From the NCBI GenBank assembly GCA_018398765.1, contig JAHBMJ010001256.1:7501-28803 (forward strand): DNA of 21,303 nucleotides. Reading direction: 5' to 3'. This DNA comes from Chromera velia. Its lineage: Eukaryota > Sar > Chromeraceae. Shown here one piece after another: positions 10,801 through 18,519 of the stretch. Numbering within the stretch: position 1 is the stretch's first letter; each line of letters starts with the position of its first letter. A program made the position numbers and the translations under genes. Below the pieces are notes generated by a model. It saw nothing but the letters and a program-made list of their open reading frames with translations, did no database searches and had not been told where the DNA came from.

Positions 10801-13765
10801 TCCGGGTCCTCAGCGTTTGAGGGGGACAAGTACAGGGGGGCGGGTCCGGCTCTGGACTCTGCAGAGGGCCAGAAAGCGTGCGTTAGTCTGTTCGTTGTCG
10901 TTTTTGGCTTATGCTCATCCTACCGGTGCAGGCTGTATTCACTTGATTGCATTTCATGTGCGTGCACGTCTCATCCTGTGTGAAAAAAGAGACAGACAGA
11001 ATCATGTTAACTTTTTCAAGGCCACAATTTTGTTGTTCTGTGGCTGCTGACATCTTGCCTTCTTCGCAAGTGGCTATTGATGTGCACACGGGAGTGCGTT
11101 AAGTCTGTCTTGCGAATATGATTTTATGATTTTCCAAAGGCATCTCTCTCTTCTCTTCTCTTCTCTGTATGATTTCTCTTTCTTCTCTTTCTGTCTTCCT
11201 TCATCGTTCACTTGTTCGTGCAGCATAGCTGAGATGCGAGAGAGGGCTGCGCGTGAGATGGCCGACTTGCCTCCTCTGTTGAGTCACCCAGGAGACGACA
11301 GGGATGACGAGATAGACGATCACCAACAATTGCCATCATCGCATCAAATCAGAAGGAGGGGAAGACGAAGAAACAAAGAGAACCTGGCGTCAGTCCCTTG
11401 TCATCACTATATGTTTTTTTGTTTTTTTTTTCGATTGCAAAAATAAATGCCGTCGTTCCTCTTGTAGCCAAACCTTTTGGACTACCCTGGAGCATCAGAA
11501 ACGACTCGACGAGAAGTTTTCTCTAGTATTTCGGACCATCGAGCTGTCATTCTTCTGTCCCTGTTCTCTTTTCTTCTCTTCTCTTCTCGTCTCTCCTTCC
11601 TTTCCTTTCCTAAGCTCTCTTTCTCTGTCTTCTGTCCTTGGACCCTTTCCATTTTCCGTTACTGCAGCTCTTGTGTTCTCAGCTTCCATTGAAGAAATTG
11701 AGAGAGAGAGGCGAGGGCCATCATCTTTGTTTCCCACCCACACATTTATTTTGTTATCTCTACAGGTCTGTGTATCTTTTTTTTTCATGCATTTTGCTGT
11801 CTCTCCCTGCATGCAGGTCTGTGTATCACGCCGTTCCTCGTGACTTCTTTGCCTCGTCTGCGGACTGGGGTCCTTTGTCCTCCTCTTCCTCTCTGACCCG
11901 TGGGACCTCTACTTTCTCGGAATTTCCTCAGGGAGGGGGGAACACTAGGGGAGGGAGTAACGGGTTTGCATCATCGGGAAGAAGGACAAACTCAACTAAA
12001 TTCGGGTTTGGCACAGGAAGAAGTGGACCAGGGAAAACCACTGGCGGTTTTGGCACTGGAAATAAGATGAATTTTCTTTCAAGCGTCTCCGAAAGTCTCC
12101 CTCCTCACTCATCCGTCTCGTCCTTCGGTCCCTTTTTCGATCCTTCTGCCCCCCACCCACCCCATGCAAATGCCCACTCGACGAAGAAGAAGAAACCCCC
12201 CCCCTTGGAAACACAATATCCAGATGTGCATGTGAACCCCCGATGGAGGCCCGATATCCGAAGTCTGAAAACCGGGAAGAACCAGAGAAACCCCCCTCGG
12301 CTGATCTTCAACGGAGGCTGGCTGCCTAATGAAGAGCACCCGTCCCTTCTTCCTGCAGAGAAATTAGCAGAGATCGAGTTAGTCAGTCAGCAAGCAACTT
12401 TTGTGTGTTTGCCTCAACAACCGAGCAAGAAGTTCTCCAGGGTGATGTCCCTCTTTCTGGTCCCCTTCCTGTGCTCTCTCTCTCTTTCTCTCTCTCTGCG
12501 TTTGTGTGTGTGTGTGTGTGTGTGTGTGCGTGCGTGTGTGTTTGAGTGCGTGTATGTGTCTGTATGTGTCTGTATGTGTCTGTATGTGTCTGTATGTGTC
12601 TGTGTGTCTCTGTGTGAGTGCGTGTATGTGTCTGTATGTGTCTGTGTGTCTCTGTGTGTCTCTGTGTGTGTGAGTGTGAGTGTGGGTGTGGGTGTCTGTG
12701 TGTGCGCGCGCGTGGGTGTCTGTGTGTGCGCGCGCGTGTGTGGAGATGTTTGTAGTACCACGACTGCTCCCTTAAATTGCTTCTTTCTCCTCCTCCGCTT
12801 GTGCTCACAGAATTGGGCCTCAGTCGTCTACAGAAGCAGATTGCGACAAGCCCCTCGCCTCTCACGTCGACGTCCTTCATACGTGAGTCTATCTGTCTTT
12901 CTATGTATGTGGTTTTCCGGTTTTCTCTTTGTTTGTGCGTGTATGCTGGGCGGATCTGTTCGACAGTGTCTTTCCGTCCATCTGTCTTGCTGCCTGTCCA
13001 TCCATCCAGCCAATCTGGCAGGTGGCTCTCTTTCTGGCGACTTCATTTAAAGTTGTCTGCTCATCTGTTTCCGTATCCCTTCCCAAAACAGTCCCTTGTT
13101 TGTGTTTCTGACAAAATCTGTCGATGTGTCTCTCTCAGACATCTGTCCCTGTCGCTGTCTTCCTGACTGCACTATGATCGAATGTCTCGATCGTGTTATG
13201 CTCACCTCTCTGGCCTCCCCCTTCTTTCTCCTGCTGGATCTGCAGCGGAAACCGCCGTCTCTTCCCTCTCCTCCCCGCCCACGCCTACCAGCAGGCGCCT
13301 TACGCCCTCGCACAATCCCTCAGTTGCACCTCCATTCCCCCTTCCTCAGAAGACCTGCCGCCAAGGTCACAATCCTCCCTGTGGGCAGAGAAGGAGAAGG
13401 GACAAGGTTTCCACAAAAGCAAAAAAGGGCAACGACGGACCACGCAAAGGCCGTCTCAGGGTAAAGCAACGAGGGCGGTGCAAAGTAGAGACGCCGACGC
13501 GCATTTGCAAGGCCGCAGCGTTGATTTGGAGACGTCCCTCAGCTCGGTCTCTCCAGGACGACCGGAACACCTTGAAGGGGGCTCGAGGAGAGGAAGCTTA
13601 CGGGAAGGGAGGGGGGCAAAGGGTGTAGCGTCCCGCCAGCAAAACGCTACGCATCCAGGTGTAATGCAAACCTCTGGACGCATGGGAAGTGAAAGGGGTG
13701 GCGGTATGGCAGAAGGTTTCAAGTCCTTACGCACGACTGGGGCGCGCTCTGTTCCAGTTTTGTAG
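7845..13765 (+). CDS. Gene C: 11-exon gene, about 1,036 residues, unknown product
   Basis: Exons: 7845-8071, 8215-8314, 8441-8499, 8637-9401, 9897-10011, 10429-10877, 11224-11388, 11468-11545, 11817-12377, 12811-12882 and 13246-13765. Every junction phase agrees, and the exon total of 3,111 bases is divisible by three with one terminal TAG. The N-terminus is basic ([20 protein letters not shown]). Residues about 385-452 (exons 5-6) form a long charged helix ([19 protein letters not shown], then [19 protein letters not shown]). Residues 460-570 are Ser/Pro/Gly-rich, with a run of eight serines. A second helix opens exon 7 ([15 protein letters not shown]), followed by a basic [11 protein letters not shown] patch. 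Exon 9 is Gly/Ser-rich, then has a more ordered segment ([28 protein letters not shown]). No signal peptide or membrane span. The helices and disorder suggest a scaffold-like protein, but I recognise no family. Exons 2 and 3 and the ends of exons 9-11 are the weakest; exon 10 is open in all three phases. Confidence 0.7.
8608..8636 (+). promoter_or_regulatory. 3' splice acceptor built from a (CTGT)n array
   Basis: The pyrimidine tract of the gene C exon 4 acceptor is a TCTG/CTGT tetranucleotide repeat ending TGACAG at 8636. The exon that follows (ATTCCAAATTCC...) stays open for more than 750 bases, so the site is very likely used. Confidence 0.65.
9402..9896 (+). other. Gene C intron 4 with GT, GA and GGGA repeats
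   Basis: Starts GTCAGTCAG and ends TTGCAG. About 30 bases in come (GT)n and (GA)n runs, then nine GGG triplets spaced by one base (A or T) between 9457 and 9491. This is a strong G-quadruplex pattern on the transcribed-sense strand. Frames reading through it ([14 protein letters not shown]) are repeat translations. The rest is unremarkable. Confidence 0.7.
10012..10428 (+). other. Gene C intron 5
   Basis: Begins GTCAGTCAG and ends with a long pyrimidine tract (CTTCCTTTCCTTTCCCTTCC) and TGCAG. No other content is recognised. Confidence 0.65.
10878..11223 (+). other. Gene C intron 6
   Basis: Begins GTGCGT (GTTAGT lies 4 bases on as an alternative donor) and ends in a strong pyrimidine tract then GTGCAG. 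The GTGCGT donor is chosen because it alone matches the phase of exon 7. Confidence 0.55.
11763..11827 (+). repeat. Duplicated 3' splice site of gene C exon 9
   Basis: CAGGTCTGTGTATC occurs at 11763-11776 and again at 11814-11827. Each copy has the AG|G acceptor context and a pyrimidine tract in front, and they are exactly 51 bases apart. Use of the upstream copy would add 17 in-frame residues ([17 protein letters not shown]), a hydrophobic segment, before SVYHAVPRD. Confidence 0.7.
12378..12810 (+). other. Gene C intron 9 with TG and CG repeats
   Basis: Contains (CT)n, (TG)n, an array of TATGTGTCTG units near 12550-12602, and a perfect 24-bp tandem duplication at 12688-12711 and 12712-12735 that ends in CGCGCGC. 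Alternating purine-pyrimidine over about 240 bases favours Z-DNA. The donor could be GTTAGT at 12378, GTCAGT at 12382 or GTCAGC at 12386; these give three different phases, and each has a compatible exon 10 frame. The acceptor is GTGCTCACAG at 12810. Confidence 0.65.
12883..13245 (+). other. Gene C intron 10
   Basis: Begins GTGAGTCT, the closest donor in gene C to the usual eukaryotic consensus, and ends in a C/T-rich tract before CTGCAG. The interior is rich in CTGTC and CATC repeats; frames across it are spurious. Confidence 0.6.
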
Positions 13766-14849
13766 TATCGTCCTTCAAAACGTTTCTCAAGACTTAAGTT
13801 TTTCTACACTTGGTTAGATGTCATTACAATGGTTAGATTTTACGAGATTTTACTTTGTATTAGCTAGTGCTAGCTCTCTAAAACAAGTTGCGACTTAATT
13901 ATAAACTAAGCAATTCAATTAAAATTGAAAATTTAGTGAAAATGCCTTGGAAAAACTGATAGTTACTCAGGCTAATAAATCTTGCAGTGATTCTGTCGGC
14001 CGTGACTGGAGTGCAGTGATTGAAAAACTGTGATTCATACTGCGGGGATTACATATTTTTTCAGATATTTTTTAGGATATTTTCATTATAATTGTATATA
14101 TATTATTACGTTTCATTACGTTTCCCTTTGGTTGGTGTTTTTTTGCTTTTCCCCTTTAAATTTTTTTTTGTTCTTCCTGCCCTCTGGATTGTTAAATCAT
14201 TGTTTAATGGATTGACAGCGTCTATATGCAAGTTTATCTAACAGTTTCAAATTCTTTTTTGATTATAAACGTTTATAAACGTTTAGATGACCTCCCTAAA
14301 CCTAACTACTACTTGAAAGTTTAAGCCGCATTTTTGGATAAGCTTGAAAGTTCGTGCTGCAGGCACGGATCATTTACGATGTTTTGAAAGCCAAAGCATG
14401 CCAAAGCCATATATCTGGACGGTGTCTTGACCGTCTACGCCGCAGGCATGGACGGTCTCTTGAAAAACGATGCCGCAGATAGAGATCATCTTGATTATAT
14501 TTTTTTAAGTGGTACTTAGGTTCAGGGGGGTTGTTTAGATTAAATTAGATAGCCGTTCATTTTTTAATATTTTTTTCTCCAAGTTGACAAGCTAAATTTA
14601 TTAGTTTATGTATTTTTTTATATTTTTAACAGCTTAATAATAGCCTTAATTTGCATGATTAATACCTACAAAGTATAATAGTTTTTAACTGAGGTCTATA
14701 CCATATAATGCTGATTAAAGTTCATTGAGTATGGAGTAATTATGCATTCACTAGTGATAACCACTGTAAACTGATTATCTTTTGTATGAACTATTAGTCG
14801 TACCTTGACAATGTACTAGTCGGGGCCCGCAACCCCCCTAGTCCAGTGT
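13766..14849. other. AT-rich intergenic region
   Basis: Begins directly after the gene C stop codon. Very AT-rich with long T runs and no credible coding frame. It contains a direct repeat TTTATAAACG near 14261-14280 and a short degenerate tandem repeat at 14343-14495, listed separately. The gene C 3' untranslated region probably occupies the first part. Confidence 0.55.
14343..14495. repeat. Degenerate repeat with GCCGCAG core
   Basis: Three related segments start CTTGA at 14343, 14426 and 14459. Each has a YGCYGCAGRYA core and then a GAT or GAC. The last two are adjacent with a 33-base period; the first is separated by 50 bases. Function unknown. Confidence 0.4.
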
Positions 14850-14855
14850 CATAGC

Positions 14856-15302
14856 TGTGGAGTCCTACCCTGTGGCGCCGCCCTTTGAGCCTTCGTATGC
14901 GCTGTGACTGAGTGAGCCAACATGCTGCGCCATATTCTGCCGCCGCGCTTTGCTTTGTACGTGTCGCGCGCATCGATCAAAGTCGTTGAAATCGAGTCTG
15001 ACCTTCGTATTCAAACATGCAACATATCATTTGAGCAACGGATAGCATTGTTTGAGTCTGATGTCTGTTTGGCATAGATTGGGGGTCTGAGACTCTGAGA
15101 GAGAGGAATGAGTAGAAACTGTACAATGATAGAATGAACCCAGTTGATTGGAATCCCAGATCGCTCTAGAGCCAAACCTGCTGTAAACTGTTGCCTGACT
15201 AAGTGTTGCTCACGTTCCTTCTCTAGAGTTTCCCTAAGGTTCTTGTCCTCGCTTTACCTTCTGTCTGGACGCCATAAGGTGGCCGGACAGGAGAGACAAA
15301 GC
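14856..15302. repeat. Left long direct repeat (LTR-like)
   Basis: First 447-bp repeat of the element, same length as the right copy. It begins TG and is directly preceded by ATAGC. Short frames inside it (MIGIPDRSRAKPAVNC) recur in each copy only because the DNA repeats. Confidence 0.8.
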
Positions 15303-16190
15303 CAAAAGAGCAGAGCTAAGAGAGTTCTTTCTGCTGCAGAGTGACACGCTGTCAGAAGCTGAGAAGACTTGCACTTTCGATCTTCATGTTGAGCCAGGAG
15401 GCATTGGATGTATTTGATGCCCTTGAGGGAACGGCAGGCCTGAAGTACAAAAAGTCAAGTGTGTGACTGCCGCCGCATGGCCGGGTTCCCCTGTGATAGG
15501 TTAGTAAACCCCGGTTGCACGGTTCCCCTCGACTGACAGTAAGAAGGTGGAAGGATTTGAAGCTAGTGATGGCTGCTTATAAAGCAAACGATTGAACAAT
15601 CAGAGCAATGCACCTCAAGGAGTGAGGTCGTGACAGAGTGTTCTGAAGTCACTTGGTTTGGTATAGTAGCTTAGTGAGAACAAGGATGGCCGACACACAA
15701 ACAAGCTTTCAAGAAGCCATGAGTGGAGCAGTGTGTAGCTGCACCCTTTTCTTTTCTCTACATCCCTTTGCAGCTGTTAACAATTCGTTGACGCCGACAT
15801 ATGGGTATTGTACTCCTAGACTAGCTGGTGCTAGAGACCCACAACTCCGATCGAGTCTTCCGGTCAACGACATACACAGGCACTGGAGAGGTGCTTTTAT
15901 TGGTGCTACCAGTATCTGCATCGGGCGCCTATCTTTGGATGACCTTGGACTTGCGAGCACGCCTCACACATCGTGGCGTTTTGAGATCGTTCTGAAAGTA
16001 TGTACGGAGGTGATTTGCGTGGCCCCCGGGAGATTTTGGACACGGATGCCATCGGGATGAAGTTCTTGAAGCTCTAACGACATCTATAGTGACTTCAATG
16101 AGATCGACTTCGGGCATTGAAGCGTATACTCGACCCGTTCTTTCATTTATCGTGAGGACGCAATTTCTCTGTCCATGGCCGGGGGGGATC
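15303..16190. other. Interior of the LTR-like element
   Basis: Holds a 135-codon plus frame (15653-16060) and two overlapping minus frames (15709-15960; 15929-16255), none with a recognisable domain. No RT YXDD-type motif, zinc knuckle or DDE triad was seen on either strand. The last 10 bases form the purine tract next to the right repeat. Confidence 0.5.
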
Positions 16191-16637
16191 TGTGGAGTCC
16201 TACCCTGTGGCGCCGCCCTTTGAGCCTTCGTATGTGTCATGACTGAGTGAGCCAACGTGCCGCGCCATATTCTGCCGCCGCGCTTTGCTTTGTACGTGTC
16301 GCGCGCATCGATTAAAGTCGTTGAAATCGAGTCTGACCTTCGTATTCAAACATGCAACATATCACTTGAGCAACGGATAGCATCGTTTGAGTCTGATGTC
16401 TGTTTGGCATAGATTGGGGGTCTGAGACTCTAAGAGAGAGGAATGAGTAAAAACTGTACAATGATAGAATGAACCCAGTTGATTGGAATCCCAGATCGCT
16501 CTAGAGCCAAACCTGCTGTAAACTGTTGCCTGACTAAGTGTTGCTCACGTTCCTTCTCTAGAGTTTCCCTAAGGTTCTTGTCCTCGCTTTACCTTTTGTC
16601 TGGACGCCATAAGGTGGCCGGACAGGAGGGACAAAGC
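16191..16637. repeat. Right long direct repeat (LTR-like)
   Basis: Second 447-bp repeat, followed by ATAGC. Compared with the left copy, all 13 differences that I count are transitions. Confidence 0.8.
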
Positions 16638-16942
16638 ATAGCACACAGTGTGAGAACATAAAAGGAAACATGGAAACAAACCGAGATGCAGAAAAAGAAA
16701 GAATCAACCAGAAGTGAAAAAAAAGAGAAAAATGTACACTTCTTTGAAAAAAGGGATTAAACCGGTTAGAGCGAAGGTATTAAAAGGGGGAGGGAAGGAA
16801 AGAACGAAAACAAGGAGAGCTGCATACAGAGAAAACTTAGAAAAGAAGAGAGGAAGAAACAAATGAGGGATTCAAAGGGAATGAGGGAGCGACGGAGCCC
16901 CAAAAGGAAGCAGGAGAAAAAGAGGAAAAAGGAAAAGAAAGG
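16638..16942. other. Purine-rich flank of the LTR element (first copy)
   Basis: Irregular A/G-rich sequence without a gene. It duplicates 17588-17892. A minus frame through it (FLSSFLSFLCMQLSLFSFF) is a translation of purine-rich DNA. Confidence 0.6.
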
Positions 16943-17892
16943 NGAAAGTATGTACGGAGGTGATTTGCGTGGCCCCCGGGAGATTTTGGACACGGATGCC
17001 ATCGGGATGAAGTTCTTGAAGCTCTAACGACATCTATAGTGACTTCAATGAGATCGACTTCGGGCATTGAAGCGTATACTCGACCCGTTCTTTCATTTAT
17101 CGTGAGGACGCAATTTCTCTGTCCATGGCCGGGGGGGATCTGTGGAGTCCTACCCTGTGGCGCCGCCCTTTGAGCCTTCGTATGTGTCATGACTGAGTGA
17201 GCCAACGTGCCGCGCCATATTCTGCCGCCGCGCTTTGCTTTGTACGTGTCGCGCGCATCGATTAAAGTCGTTGAAATCGAGTCTGACCTTCGTATTCAAA
17301 CATGCAACATATCACTTGAGCAACGGATAGCATCGTTTGAGTCTGATGTCTGTTTGGCATAGATTGGGGGTCTGAGACTCTAAGAGAGAGGAATGAGTAA
17401 AAACTGTACAATGATAGAATGAACCCAGTTGATTGGAATCCCAGATCGCTCTAGAGCCAAACCTGCTGTAAACTGTTACCTGACTAAGTGTTGCTCACGT
17501 TCCTTCTCTAGAGTTTCCCTAAGGTTCTTGTCCTCGCTTTACCTTTTGTCTGGACGCCATAAGGTGGCCGGACAGGAGGGACAAAGCATAGCACACAGTG
17601 TGAGAACATAAAAGGAAACATGGAAACAAACCGAGATGCAGAAAAAGAAAGAATCAACCAGAAGTGAAAAAAAAGAGAAAAATGTACACTTCTTTGAAAA
17701 AAGGGATTAAACCGGTTAGAGCGAAGGTATTAAAAGGGGGAGGGAAGGAAAGAACGAAAACAAGGAGAGCTGCATACAGAGAAAACTTAGAAAAGAAGAG
17801 AGGAAGAAACAAATGAGGGATTCAAAGGGAATGAGGGAGCGACGGAGCCCCAAAAGGAAGCAGGAGAAAAAGAGGAAAAAGGAAAAGAAAGG

Positions 17893-17995
17893 AAAGAAGG
17901 GAAAGGAAGAAAGCAATTGAGCAAGTAAGCACAAAAGAAAAGAAAAGAAAAGAAAAGAAAGAAAGAAAGAAAGACAGACAGACAGACAGACAGAC

Positions 17996-18038
<43 letters not shown>

Positions 18039-18420
18039 GACGAGGGAAAGAAAGGAAAGAATGAGTGATGGAAGCCGTGGAAAAGAAAGATAAAGGGAAG
18101 GAAAGAAGAAAGGAAGAAAGAAGGAAAGGGAGGAGAGAGAGGACAGAAGAAAGAAGGAAGGAGGAAGGAAAGAAAGGAAGGGAAGGAAGGAAGGAAGGAA
18201 GGAAGGAAGGAAGGAAGGAAGGGGGGAGGGAAAGATAGAAAGGACGGAATGAATGAATGAATGAATGAATGAATGAAGGAAGGAAGGAAGGAAGGAAGGA
18301 GGGAATGAAAGAAGATCGAAAGAAACAAAGGTAGGAAGAAAAAGAAGGAAAGGAAGAAAGGAAGGATGGGCAGGAGGAAGATACGAAGGAAAGGAAGAAA
18401 ACAGGGCGTATTTTCGGACT
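17893..18420. repeat. Homopurine microsatellite block
   Basis: (GAAAA)n, (GAAA)n, (GACA)n at about 17972-17997, more (GAAA)n, (GGAA)n at about 18180-18220, (GAAT)n at about 18247-18275, then (GGAA)n. It uses the same set of motifs as the 1736-2050 block. Minus-strand frames of 213 and 255 codons here are Ser/Phe/Leu repeats and not proteins. No gene is seen up to 18519. Confidence 0.85.
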
Positions 18421-18519
18421 GCGACAATATTGTTTTGATGCCTGGCCCATTCTCAACCAACAAAATTCCAGTGCATCACGCAAAATCTCTTGAGCCAGTT
18501 TTTTTTGTCCCTAATCAAA

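Larger units (their letters stand above)
14850..16642. mobile_element. Non-autonomous LTR retroelement with target-site duplication
   Basis: Two direct repeats of 447 bases, 14856-15302 and 16191-16637, begin TGTGGAGTCC and end GACAAAGC. They differ at 13 positions with no indels. ATAGC (or CATAGC) flanks the pair at 14850-14855 and 16637-16642, matching the 5-6 bp target-site duplication made by LTR-element integrases. A purine tract (GGGGGGGATC, 16181-16190) abuts the 3' repeat, where a polypurine tract is expected. The 888-base interior encodes no reverse transcriptase, integrase, protease or gag that I can see. No TGG-type primer-binding site follows the left repeat, and the repeat ends are not the usual CA. 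It is therefore either a TRIM/SMART-like derivative or a deleted element. The copy at 17141-17587 is an artefact of the duplication at the N. Confidence 0.7.
15994..17892. repeat. 949-bp tandem duplication around an N, likely assembly artefact
   Basis: 15994-16942 repeats as 16944-17892 with a constant offset of 950. I find one difference (G at 16528, A at 17478). The two copies meet at the single undetermined base in the window, N at 16943, and the left copy stops inside a homopurine run that continues after the right copy. This is what two overlapping contig ends joined with a placeholder would look like. Confidence 0.85.

Noticed and set aside
12383-12880. His/Thr-rich minus frames of 115 and 165 codons
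   Set aside because: Products of the TG repeat in gene C intron 9, antisense to a well-supported gene.
15653-16255. 135-codon plus and 108-codon minus frames in the LTR-like element as gag or other element genes
   Set aside because: They overlap each other on opposite strands and show no zinc knuckle, protease, RT or integrase motif, so neither is called a gene.
17141-17587. A third genuine copy of the 447-bp repeat
   Set aside because: It lies in the 949-bp segment duplicated across the N and is near-identical to the right repeat, so it is most likely an assembly artefact.
17716-18483. Minus-strand frames of 213 and 255 codons
   Set aside because: Translations of homopurine repeats (FLSFFLSFF pattern); no real composition, start context or splice signals.
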